A stretch of 10,668 bases of DNA from Rhodospirillales bacterium (GTDB lineage Bacteria; Pseudomonadota; Alphaproteobacteria; Rhodospirillales; JASLLV01). The DNA lies in assembly GCA_030754475.1 (NCBI GenBank), contig JASMAE010000333.1, positions 1-10,668 on the forward strand. Direction: 5' to 3'. The notes below the pieces were generated by a model, which saw nothing but the letters and a program-made list of their open reading frames with translations, searched no databases and was not told the origin of the DNA. Positions 1 to 6,220 of this stretch are shown here, one piece after another (the first letter of the stretch is position 1; each line of letters starts with the position of its first letter). The translations under genes were made by a program, and so were the position numbers.

Positions 1-619
1 AACGGATGTCGCCACGGTCGGTCTCGGCGACGATGGCGTCGCTCTCGCGCCGGAACGATGTCAGCGTCCGGTGCCGCGCAATCCGCGCGCCGGCCCTTAC
101 CGCGCCCCGGGCGAGCGCCGGGGTTGCCGGCAAGGGGTTGACCTTGCCCTCGAGCGCGCAGAACTCGGCGCCGATGATGCTTGGCCCCAAGTAGGGCGCG
201 ATCGCGCGGACCTCGTTGGCGTCCAGAAGTTCGACCTCGAGGCCGACGCGCTTCTCTAGCACGGCCTTGCGCTCAAGGCCGCGCATCTGGTCATCCGTCT
301 CGGCCACCATCAGCCCGCCGCCGACGTTGAGCTCTATGTCGCAGTCGAGCTCGCGGCTGAGTTCGCGCCAGGCGGTAATGGAATGGACGAGGACCGGGAT
401 CATGGTCGAGACCGCCCGCTCCACGTCCGCCGGCGCCTCCTTCGCCAGATAGCTCGAGGTGAGCTGGACGTGCAGGCTTCCGGCGTTGCGCCCGGACGCG
501 GCGTTGTTGACGTCGTCGCGATCGATGAGAAGAATGTCGACGCCTGCGCGCGCGAGGTAGTAGGCGAGCGCGCTTCCGACCAGGCCACCGCCGACCACGA
601 GGACGTCCGTCCGCTCCAC
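1..619 (-). CDS. FAD-dependent oxidoreductase, DAO family (partial, C-terminus outside window)
   Basis: The minus strand is open from the start codon to the left edge, giving about 206 N-terminal residues. The protein opens with a beta-alpha-beta dinucleotide fold: DVLVVGGGLVGSALAYYLA carries GxGxxG at residues 10-15, and an acidic residue (D33 in LLIDRD) ends strand 2. The segment NNAASGRNAGSL (about residues 38-49) matches the FAD-contacting signature of the DAO family, which includes sarcosine oxidase beta subunit, glycine oxidase, D-amino-acid and hydroxyproline dehydrogenases. These enzymes oxidise C-N bonds of secondary or primary amines using bound FAD. The substrate cannot be told because the C-terminal substrate domain is missing. 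Start choice: GTG at 619 has GGAGG eight bases upstream. A second in-frame GTG at 637 has no clear ribosome-binding site, and a stop lies in frame just above it. The gene is divergent from the muramidase-like gene at 878. Confidence 0.9.
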   Translation of the reverse strand, partial: MERTDVLVVGGGLVGSALAYYLARAGVDILLIDRDDVNNAASGRNAGSLHVQLTSSYLAKEAPADVERAVSTMIPVLVHSITAWRELSRELDCDIELNVGGGLMVAETDDQMRGLERKAVLEKRVGLEVELLDANEVRAIAPYLGPSIIGAEFCALEGKVNPLPATPALARGAVRAGARIARHRTLTSFRRESDAIVAETDRGDIR

Positions 620-707
620 CCAACGGGCCTCCGTCACTTTCGGAAAAGAGAACTTTCGGCTTTTATGGGCTCAAGCGCGCCGCGGCAAGCCCCAGGGCGC
701 GAATAGA

Positions 708-739
708 GCGGATCGCGATTCCAATCAACCACGATCCGC
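708..739. promoter_or_regulatory. Perfect 8-bp inverted repeat in divergent intergenic region
   Basis: GCGGATCG at 708-715 is repeated as its exact reverse complement CGATCCGC at 732-739, with a 16-base spacer. The centres of the arms are 24 bases apart, slightly over two helical turns, which would suit a dimeric regulator. It lies about 70-120 bases upstream of the FAD oxidoreductase start and 140 bases upstream of the gene at 878. An operator role is inference; the symmetry is what is seen. It could also form a hairpin in a transcript. Confidence 0.35.
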
Positions 740-769
740 ATCTTGCGGCGAAGTGCTTCAGGGTCGCGA

Positions 770-787
770 ACGCGATATTTTTCGCGT
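770..787. promoter_or_regulatory. Short inverted repeat around an AT-rich core
   Basis: ACGCGA at 770-775 and TCGCGT at 782-787 are perfect complements around the core TATTTT. A run of six T follows at 798-803. This is the most AT-rich patch in the divergent intergenic region 620-877, so it may contain a promoter or operator for one of the flanking genes. As a plus-strand terminator it would be poor: the stem is short, and ten bases separate it from the T run. No convincing -35/-10 pair was found. Confidence 0.25.
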
Positions 788-877
788 GATTTAGCGCTTT
801 TTTGCCCCATCGGAATCCGGCTACCTGGATAAGTATGCGCCTCAGACGGCCACCAGCGGCGAAGCTGAACGATAGGG

Positions 878-2602
878 ATGAACGACGTGATCCACGACGA
901 AGACTTTCCGGCGGACGGCGGTTGGCCGGGCGCCCGGAGCTTTATCAACCTGGCGGAGCTCAGCGGCCTGACGCCCGCGCCGGCGGGCGCGCAGGTCCCA
1001 CGCCGGCGCCCGATTCCGGACCGGCCGTCGCGGGCGGGCGTGGCGGCGATCAACATGGCGGCCGTGCGCGCCGTCGTCGACGAGAAGAGGCGGGCGATGA
1101 GCCCCGCCGAGTGGGCGAAGGCCACAAAAGACGGCGCCATGGTCGCCCGCGGGCTGCGGGTGCTGGCGAGGCTGCCCGACCCCCAGAGGGCGATGCCGGC
1201 GTTCCGGAGAAAGATGGCGAAGGTAGGTGTTACGGAAAGCGCGATCGCGAGCATTCCCCCAACCTGGGATGCACGGTTGGCGGATGTCCTGATCGCCGCC
1301 CACGGCGAGATGGGGAAGCTGCCCGGGCCCCCGAACCGCGAGCCCCAAATGCGCGGTACGCATGACAGCGCGGGCCTCTTTGGTGCGCCGCGCCACACGC
1401 AAGACAGCGCGGACGAGGACTGGCCCGATTGGATGCGCGAGCGCTACGGCGACCCTGCTGAGTGGCGGGAACGGCGCATCGAGATCGAGGACGGCGAAGG
1501 GGAGAAGCACGTCCGCGTCAGTGACGCCGAACGGCATCGCCGCGACTGGGAGCGCTACGTGTTCGCGCTGGGCGAGAAGGAGGCGTCGTCCGGGCTAACG
1601 AAGGAGGAGGCGGAAATACTGCGGCGCGAAAGGGGCGAAGAGACGCTACTGGGCGGAAGCGGCCTCGACATCCTCGCCCAGGGGGACGAGCGGTCCAATT
1701 TCGATGACGAGCGGGATCAATGGGAGCGGAATATCGATCGCGACGCGTTCCGGTATGACGTGTCCGACAACGGTAACGAGGCTGGGTCGGACGAAGGCGG
1801 TCTTATTGGCCAGGCCGAGGCAAACGTGCTCGGCACAAACGAAGCGCAATCGGGTTCGGAGATTAGGTGGTGGCGGGAGGACGTGAAGCTCGATGCCCAA
1901 GGAAACCCCGAACCAACGCCGCCGGGGCAACCCATACGCAGACACTTTACGCCGATCACGCAACCGGAGGTCGACTTGCCAGCGGATCTGAGGACCCGGC
2001 TCGATGAACGGGAAATCCCTAAGGATTGGCGCGACGCCATCGCCAGAAAGGAAGTCAAGAGCGAACCGCACGAGGGATACGGCACGAGCGCGACGGAGGT
2101 CAAAGTGGAACAGGACCGTACGACGGTCACCGTTGCACTCGGCCGCTATCAGATGACGCGAACCGCCCTACGGGACATCGGCATGCTGGACGAAGACCAG
2201 CAATGGACCGGCAAGTACGGCGTCCACAACAAACGGGAATTCCTCACCAACTCCGACGCCCAGGAGGCGGCGCTCATCGACCTCACCGCGAAGTACGAAG
2301 GCTATTTGGAAGATAACGGGCACTCCTTCGATGACCATAGAGGGCAGGTCATCACCGGCCTGTTGGGTGATATTCGCATAACCCGGCCGGGGCTGGTCGC
2401 CGCCGCGCACGGTCAAGGGGCTCAAGCCGTGAGCGTCTATTTGGATGTGTTGAAAAGCAAAAATTGGTATTCGAGGAGAGCGTTACCGTCAGATCCCAAT
2501 GAAGCAAAAAAAATTCCGAGCCATCGAGACTCGTTTGCGCCTGTTCCAGGACGTGCCCTACCAGTGAGCGAGTCGGCAGAGACCTCCAACAACCATTCAT
2601 AG
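878..2602 (+). CDS. Phage-type protein with C-terminal lysozyme-like (peptidoglycan hydrolase) domain
   Basis: A 574-residue soluble protein with no signal peptide or membrane segment. The C-terminal part (about residues 390-523) has the pattern of lysozyme-like/lytic transglycosylase domains. A candidate catalytic Glu lies in HEGYGT (E399; E396 is an alternative), followed by ALGRYQMT (420-427), WTGKYGV (443-449), FLTNSDAQEAAL (455-466) and GLVAAAHGQGA (505-515). These domains cleave the glycan strand of peptidoglycan. Residues about 53-145 form a helical segment (MSPAEWAKATKDGAMVARGL, PDPQRAMPAFRRKM, PPTW) of the sort seen in phage virion or DNA-ejection proteins; this is recalled resemblance only. 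Residues 150-390 are charged, acidic and low in hydrophobics, probably a flexible linker. The reading frame stays open across a sharp drop in GC near the end (25 G/C of 60 at 2461-2520), suggesting foreign origin. The ATG at 878 is the first in frame but has no good ribosome-binding site, so the start is uncertain. No other phage genes lie nearby. The exported protein at 2686 follows after 83 bases. Confidence 0.78.
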   Translation: MNDVIHDEDFPADGGWPGARSFINLAELSGLTPAPAGAQVPRRRPIPDRPSRAGVAAINMAAVRAVVDEKRRAMSPAEWAKATKDGAMVARGLRVLARLPDPQRAMPAFRRKMAKVGVTESAIASIPPTWDARLADVLIAAHGEMGKLPGPPNREPQMRGTHDSAGLFGAPRHTQDSADEDWPDWMRERYGDPAEWRERRIEIEDGEGEKHVRVSDAERHRRDWERYVFALGEKEASSGLTKEEAEILRRERGEETLLGGSGLDILAQGDERSNFDDERDQWERNIDRDAFRYDVSDNGNEAGSDEGGLIGQAEANVLGTNEAQSGSEIRWWREDVKLDAQGNPEPTPPGQPIRRHFTPITQPEVDLPADLRTRLDEREIPKDWRDAIARKEVKSEPHEGYGTSATEVKVEQDRTTVTVALGRYQMTRTALRDIGMLDEDQQWTGKYGVHNKREFLTNSDAQEAALIDLTAKYEGYLEDNGHSFDDHRGQVITGLLGDIRITRPGLVAAAHGQGAQAVSVYLDVLKSKNWYSRRALPSDPNEAKKIPSHRDSFAPVPGRALPVSESAETSNNHS

Positions 2603-2685
2603 AAACTGACGACCCGCAGTGCTGCAGTGCTAGAGTGGGCTGTCGAGATTGGTCACGGTTGTCTTGGAATTGGGGGCGGAGAACC

Positions 2686-3681
2686 ATGGCACCGACCGCC
2701 CGACGCATGAGCCGCTGGCTTTTCGCATCGATCGTGGCACTGATACCGGTCGCCGCATACTGCGCGGAGGACTCGGTGCCGGAGGAACGCCTGGTCCAAT
2801 CCGTGCAACATGGCATCTACACGTTCAACGTGCATAGGACGGAGTACAGTGCATTAAATGTGGTTTCACGTCTCGAAGTGCTTAAGAACGGCGTTGTCTT
2901 GCCGTTTTCGGATTGGGTCAATTGGTACGACTCGCCACTGGAAGACAATGAGATTCCAGTATTCCATCTGGGCCAGGACGTCACGGGCAACGGCGTTCCT
3001 GATGTCGTCGTGAGGAGGACCACTGTCGGAAATCGCCAGTACCATGGGTATTATGTCTTCGAACTCGGCTCGAAGTTGCGCCACGTGGACGGCGTATACA
3101 CGGGCAACGCTTTGGCCGAATTCGTGGATCTGGACGGCAAGCCGGGCCTGGAAGTTGAAACGGTCGACGACGTGTTCAAGTACTATTGGAAGGGCGATCA
3201 AGGAACGTTTCGGCCGCCCAGGGTCGTTTTGCGGTTCAAGGATGGCAAATATCAGATCGCCCCGGACCTGATGCGAATGCCGCGGCGGGATCTGAAGAAT
3301 CCCGAGTTGTTCGCGATCGGGGTTGACGACATAAACGTTCGACGGCCGAAGCAGCGGCCGATCCCCAAGGACCCGACGCCGGAGGAGTTGGCGGCGTTTG
3401 CACTGGAAGTTCGCGACAGCCCGGTGTGGCGCCAGGATCACCGGCCGATACCGCGAGAGTTGACCCACGTGATGTGGAACCTGATCTACGTCGGCGCGGC
3501 GGAACGGGCGGTCCAGTTCTTTCATTCGGCGTGGCCGGATTGGCGTGAGGGCAAGGACGAGTTCTTCCGCGAGTTCTACCAGTGCCAGCTACGCGTGAGC
3601 GACTATTGGCCGGCGATCGCGGAGATGAACGGACTTCCGGCCGAGAAACCGGTGGGCGATTGTCCGGGACTGTACGATTAA
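2686..3681 (+). CDS. Exported protein with FG-GAP/VCBS-like calcium-loop region, function unknown
   Basis: A 331-residue protein. The ATG at 2686 is chosen over an upstream in-frame ATG (2635) because GGCGGAGA lies just before it and because it puts a signal peptide at the N-terminus: basic MAPTARRMSR, hydrophobic WLFASIVALIPVAA, with likely cleavage near residues 24-27. The Cys at 26 is preceded by Tyr, so it is a poor lipobox. The mature part has a DVTGNGVPD loop (98-106), which resembles the calcium loops of FG-GAP/VCBS propeller repeats, and a degenerate second copy DLDGKPGLE (148-156). These flank a beta-rich stretch, followed by PRVVLRFKDGKY (178-189). The C-terminal 110 residues are helical and Trp/Arg-rich, with Cys at 300 and 326 that could pair. 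Proteins of this pattern are usually annotated hypothetical or FG-GAP-like. It is probably periplasmic. Being 83 bases downstream of a peptidoglycan hydrolase gene and on the same strand, it may be co-transcribed; a role as partner or protector is speculation. Confidence 0.85.
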   Translation: MAPTARRMSRWLFASIVALIPVAAYCAEDSVPEERLVQSVQHGIYTFNVHRTEYSALNVVSRLEVLKNGVVLPFSDWVNWYDSPLEDNEIPVFHLGQDVTGNGVPDVVVRRTTVGNRQYHGYYVFELGSKLRHVDGVYTGNALAEFVDLDGKPGLEVETVDDVFKYYWKGDQGTFRPPRVVLRFKDGKYQIAPDLMRMPRRDLKNPELFAIGVDDINVRRPKQRPIPKDPTPEELAAFALEVRDSPVWRQDHRPIPRELTHVMWNLIYVGAAERAVQFFHSAWPDWREGKDEFFREFYQCQLRVSDYWPAIAEMNGLPAEKPVGDCPGLYD

Positions 3682-3698
3682 CCATTCGGTGCGCTTGA

Positions 3699-3718
3699 GC
3701 CCGCCGTAAACGGCGGGC
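3699..3718 (+). terminator. Terminator-like hairpin after the exported-protein gene
   Basis: GCCCGCCG (3699-3706), loop TAAA, CGGCGGGC (3711-3718) make a perfect 8-bp G/C stem with a 4-base loop, starting 17 bases after the TAA at 3679-3681. The position is right for ending transcription of the 878-3681 unit. No T run follows on either strand, so it would be an atypical intrinsic terminator, or an RNA-stabilising 3' hairpin with termination by Rho. Confidence 0.5.
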
Positions 3719-3789
3719 ACCATCGCGATACCTCATCGTGCAACGTTCGAGCTCGAGTAAGCCGATTTCGCCTGAGGGGATTTGCGCAT

Positions 3790-3806
3790 GGACCAGATCG
3801 TGGTCC
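3790..3806. promoter_or_regulatory. 6-bp palindromic element upstream of the SDR gene
   Basis: GGACCA (3790-3795) and TGGTCC (3801-3806) are exact complements around GATCG. It sits about 100 bases upstream of the start at 3904, in the 185-base stretch between the hairpin and the SDR gene that must contain its promoter. It may be an operator half-site pair, but the symmetry is short enough to arise by chance. I see no clear sigma-70 boxes in this stretch. Confidence 0.2.
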
Positions 3807-3903
3807 GCAGCTCGCCGCAGGCGATTCCGATCGGCCGCGATCTGGGCTGGAGCCGACTAAACGGTAAAGCGCTAGGCGCGAGAATGAAGCGGAGGATCTG
3901 GTC

Positions 3904-4668
3904 ATGGGAGCACGATTGGAGGGCAAACGCGCCCTGGTCACCGGCGCGGGCGCCGGCATCGGCGAGGCGATCGCGCGACGGTTCGCCGACGAAGGCGCGA
4001 CCGTGCTTCTCGTCGACCGCGCGGGCGAAGCGTGTGAGAGCGTGGCCCGAGCGATCGGCGGGCGCGCGTTCACCCTCGACGTGAGCCGCGAAGACGAAGT
4101 GGCGGCGCTGTTTCACGCCTGCGGCGAGGGAGGTGACGGCCTCGACGTGCTCGTCAACAACGCCGGAATCGTGCCGCCACGGGTCGACGCCGAGGCCATG
4201 GACATGGCGCTTTGGGACGCGGTCCAGGCGGTCAACGTGCGCGGCGTCATCCTTTGCATCAAGTACGCCATTCCGCTTTTGAAGAAGCGTCAAGGCACCA
4301 TCGTCAATATGGCCTCGCTCTCAGGCTTCCAGGGCCGACGCGGACACAGCCCCTATTCGGCGAGCAAGTTCGCGGTGCGCGCGATCACCGAATCTGTCGC
4401 CCAGGAGGTGGGCGGTTACGGGATCCGGGTGAACTCACTGTGTCCGGGAACGGTCGGCACCGCGTCCATGCACGCGCGCATCGCCGCCCGCGCCGCGAAG
4501 GAGAAACGCGATCCGGACGAGTTGCTGCAGACCGAGTTCGTAGGCGACGCCGTGTTGGGGCGCGTGATCGAGCCGGCCGAGATCGCCGATGCCGCGCTGT
4601 TCCTCGCTTCCGACGCCGCAAGCGCGATTACCGGCGAGCACTTGCGGATCGACGCCGGGCGCCGGTGA
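3904..4668 (+). CDS. SDR family NAD(P)-dependent oxidoreductase
   Basis: A complete classical short-chain dehydrogenase/reductase of 254 residues, the usual length. The cofactor motif TGAGAGIG is at 13-20. D38 ends the second strand (VLLVDR), which in this family favours NAD(H) over NADP(H). LDV at 58-60 contacts the adenine ring, and NNAG is at 85-88. The catalytic tetrad is complete: N111, S138, Y151 and K155 (in YSASK). After the active site come the PGTVGT substrate-loop region (about 180-185) and the usual C-terminal GEHLRIDAG. The enzyme would be cytosolic and interconvert an alcohol and a carbonyl; the substrate cannot be read from sequence. The start is well supported by GGAGG at 3891-3895, eight bases before ATG. 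It appears to be a single-gene transcription unit, bounded upstream by a hairpin and ending nine bases from the convergent second SDR. The two SDRs differ in detail (NNAG against NNTA) and are not a recent duplication. Confidence 0.96.
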   Translation: MGARLEGKRALVTGAGAGIGEAIARRFADEGATVLLVDRAGEACESVARAIGGRAFTLDVSREDEVAALFHACGEGGDGLDVLVNNAGIVPPRVDAEAMDMALWDAVQAVNVRGVILCIKYAIPLLKKRQGTIVNMASLSGFQGRRGHSPYSASKFAVRAITESVAQEVGGYGIRVNSLCPGTVGTASMHARIAARAAKEKRDPDELLQTEFVGDAVLGRVIEPAEIADAALFLASDAASAITGEHLRIDAGRR

Positions 4669-4677
4669 GCGCAAATT

Positions 4678-5465
4678 CTAACCGTCGAGCGTTCCCGCGC
4701 TGGGCCCCGACGCCGCGTTCCCGCCGTCCACCGAAAGGCACGCGCCGGTGATGTAGCTCGCGGCGCCGGAAGCGAGGAACAGCGCGGCGCCGGCGATGTC
4801 GTCCGGAACCGCGACCCGGCCAGGCGTCCGCGCACCCAAGCGCCGGAGACCCGCATCGACCGTCTCGCCGCGTTCGCGGATGCCCTGTTCAACCATCTCG
4901 GTCCGCGTGATCCCGGCACAAACCGCATTGACGCGGATGCCGTGCGGCGCCACGTCCAGCGCCATGGCGCGGGTCATTTGGACCACCGCGGCCTTGCTCG
5001 TGCAGTAGGAGACCTTGCCCGCGTGGGCGTAGAGGCCGAGCTGCGAGGCGATGTTGACGATTGAACCCCCGCCCCTGGCCTTCATCGCGATCGCGGCGGC
5101 GCGGCTCAGGAAGAAGACCGCGTTCACGTTGACGGACATGGTCTCCAGCCAGTGCTCGTCACCGGTCTCGAGGGTTCCGAAACGGTGGTGGACGGCGGTG
5201 TTGTTGACGAGAACGTCAAGGGCGCCGTATCGCCGACGGGTCTGCTCGACGACGGTATCCCAAGCCCCGGAGTGGGCCAAATCCGCGGTGACGAAGTCGG
5301 CGGTGCCGCCCGCGTCCCGGATACCGCTGACGACGCCCTCGCCGCGGCCGCGGTCGCGCCTGTGATCATCACCGACGCGCCGGCGTTGGCGAAGGCACGC
5401 GCCAGCGCCGCGCCGATCCCGGTGGTCCCGCCCGTGATCAGGGCCGATTTCGCCTCGAAGGTCAT
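4678..5465 (-). pseudogene. SDR family oxidoreductase, split by a single-base frameshift
   Basis: Two reading frames together make one SDR. The first, from ATG at 5465, gives MTFEAKSALITGGTTGIG with the TGxxxGIG cofactor motif at 11-18 and runs to about MITGATAAAA near 5345. The sequence then continues in another frame (EGVVSGIRDAGGTADF, VTADLAHSG) through VLVNNTA, SVNVNA (tetrad Asn), IAS with YCTSK thirteen residues later (Ser-Tyr-Lys intact), and ends in LSVDGGN and a short tail. Restoring one base near 5341-5353 would give a normal 262-residue enzyme. Read as is, the ribosome would make a truncated N-terminal piece; a TTG at 5280 could start only a 200-residue remnant without the cofactor motif. 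NNTA replaces the usual NNAG. An in-frame ATG at 5504 overlaps the TAG of the HD-domain gene, so the two were probably translated together. The clean single-base defect beside a palindrome could equally be a sequencing error. Confidence 0.88.
5342..5353. repeat. GC palindrome at the SDR frameshift
   Basis: CCGCGGCCGCGG is a perfect 12-base palindrome made only of G and C. The break between the two SDR reading frames falls at its edge. Such sequence can fold back on itself and is prone to both polymerase slippage and base-calling loss, so it gives a physical reason for the missing base. Confidence 0.7.
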
Positions 5466-5496
5466 GGGCACCCGGGGCGCGGTGCCGCTTTCGAGC

Positions 5497-6042
5497 CTAC
5501 GCATCGAATTCGTCCGCGCAGCGCCGCCAAACGGTTTCGAACCCCTCTTCGAGGGTGGTGTCGGCGCCGCGGCAACCGTCGGTGACTTCGCGCGCCCACG
5601 CGAGGTAGCGCCGCTTGCGCTCTGGCGACCAGTCGGCGGGCGGGCTCTCGAGGACGGAATGAAGATTGCTCGTCAAGTCGGCAAGCTTCAGCATCTTCGC
5701 CCGCCTCGACTTCGTCGCCACGTGCTTCACCTGCAGGCGCTTGCGCTCGGTCCACGGCAGGGATTTGTCGTCGGTAACTTCGGCGACCAGCGCGGCGATG
5801 TCGGAACCGAACTCGGCTTCGATCTCGACGAAGGTGGCGTCGGTGTCCTCGATCGCGTCGTGCAGGAGACCGGCGGCAATCAGCGCCGCATCCCCGCCGC
5901 CGGTCGCTTCGGCCAACAGCCACGAGACCTGCGCCAAGTGATTGATGTAGGGCTCTCGCGACTCGCCCTTGCGCCGCTGGTGAACATGCTTGCGCGCCGC
6001 AAAGTCGAGCGCTTTCGCAAGAAGAAGCGTGGCCCCGGTCAT
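5497..6042 (-). CDS. Small HD-domain hydrolase of the SpoT/MESH1 (alarmone hydrolase) type
   Basis: A 181-residue protein consisting only of the hydrolase domain of RelA/SpoT proteins. Key residues of the family are present in order: RRKG then PYINH (H35), LLHDAIEDT (H61, D62, E65, D66), VTDDKSLP (89-96) and KLADLTSN (D122, N126). In this family H35, H61, D62 and D122 hold a manganese ion, and E65/D66 act in catalysis. The known activity is removal of the 3'-pyrophosphate from (p)ppGpp; animal MESH1 also dephosphorylates NADPH. There is no synthetase, TGS or ACT domain, so it is a stand-alone small alarmone hydrolase. It is cytosolic. The ATG at 6042 gives the normal N-terminus but has only a weak ribosome-binding site. 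It is the first gene of a minus-strand pair with the SDR downstream, whose upstream ATG candidate overlaps this stop codon. It diverges from the inverted repeat and short ORF at 6084-6207. Confidence 0.93.
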   Translation of the reverse strand: MTGATLLLAKALDFAARKHVHQRRKGESREPYINHLAQVSWLLAEATGGGDAALIAAGLLHDAIEDTDATFVEIEAEFGSDIAALVAEVTDDKSLPWTERKRLQVKHVATKSRRAKMLKLADLTSNLHSVLESPPADWSPERKRRYLAWAREVTDGCRGADTTLEEGFETVWRRCADEFDA

Positions 6043-6083
6043 CGGACTGCTGTTATTTCGGATGGTTCGACGAAGGTGTTTTC

Positions 6084-6108
6084 CCGATCTGGTAGCTTAC
6101 CCGATCGG
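6084..6108. promoter_or_regulatory. 11-bp inverted repeat (one mismatch) in divergent region
   Basis: CCGATCTGGTA (6084-6094), loop GCT, TACCCGATCGG (6098-6108): ten of eleven positions pair. It lies 42 bases upstream of the HD-domain hydrolase start on one strand, and 7 bases before AAGGA, the ribosome-binding site of the short ORF at 6127, on the other. It could be an operator in a shared promoter region, or an RNA hairpin in the leader of the short ORF. It is too strong to dismiss as chance in an 84-base gap. There is no T run, so a terminator is unlikely. Confidence 0.5.
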
Positions 6109-6126
6109 TGGATCAAGGATGACGCC

Positions 6127-6207
6127 ATGAAGACTATCATCGAGCCGTTTCGCATCAAGTCCGTTGAGGCCGTCGCCATGACCGCCCGCTTCGCGTTCGT
6201 GAATTGA
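6127..6207 (+). pseudogene. N-terminal stump of a tryptophanase/tyrosine phenol-lyase-like gene (26 codons)
   Basis: ATG at 6127 has a good ribosome-binding site (AAGGA at 6115-6119, seven-base spacer) and opens a 26-residue ORF ending in TGA at 6205. Its first ~20 residues contain EPFRIKSVE followed by a short hydrophobic link and MTAR. That is the conserved extreme N-terminus of the PLP-dependent beta-eliminating lyases: tyrosine phenol-lyase has EPFRIKSVE at its start and tryptophanase has EPFRIRVIE. Full-length members have about 460-480 residues; here homology ends after residue 21 (FAFVN then stop), and nothing of the remaining protein is recognisable before the next gene at 6221. I read it as the promoter-proximal end of a lyase gene whose body was deleted. 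It could instead be retained as a leader ORF, since it ends 13 bases before the next start; it has no Trp and does not resemble TnaC. The match is from memory of the family. Confidence 0.55.
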
Positions 6208-6220
6208 CGCGGGGCGCGCG

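Noticed and set aside
800..840. Sigma-70 promoter before the gene at 878 (TTGCCC with TAAGTA)
   Set aside because: The spacing would be 22 bases, outside the usual 16-19, and both boxes are weak matches.
634..1398. A 254-codon minus-strand ORF opposite the start of the muramidase-like gene
   Set aside because: Most of it is the antisense shadow of the 878-2602 frame in GC-rich DNA; its translation is low-complexity Arg/Ala/Ser/Gly with no motif. Only its last 58 codons are kept as a weak finding.
2506..2513. Run of eight A near the end of the muramidase-like gene as a slippage or frameshift site
   Set aside because: The frame reads normally through it and nothing in another frame downstream looks like a continuation; noted only as a place where base calling could be wrong.
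3782..4084. A plus-strand ORF starting upstream of the intact SDR
   Set aside because: It continues out of frame into the SDR gene, turns into Arg/Ser/Ala-rich shadow translation, and has no recognisable motif or good ribosome-binding site.
5152..6207. A 351-codon plus-strand ORF across the SDR and HD hydrolase genes
   Set aside because: It is antisense to two genes with complete family motifs and shows no motif of its own until its last 26 codons, which have a separate ribosome-binding site and are reported as the lyase stump.
6127..6207. The short ORF as a TnaC-like tryptophan-sensing leader or as PqqA
   Set aside because: It has no Trp, lacks the Glu and Tyr spacing of PqqA, and its sequence instead matches the N-terminus of the lyase enzymes themselves.
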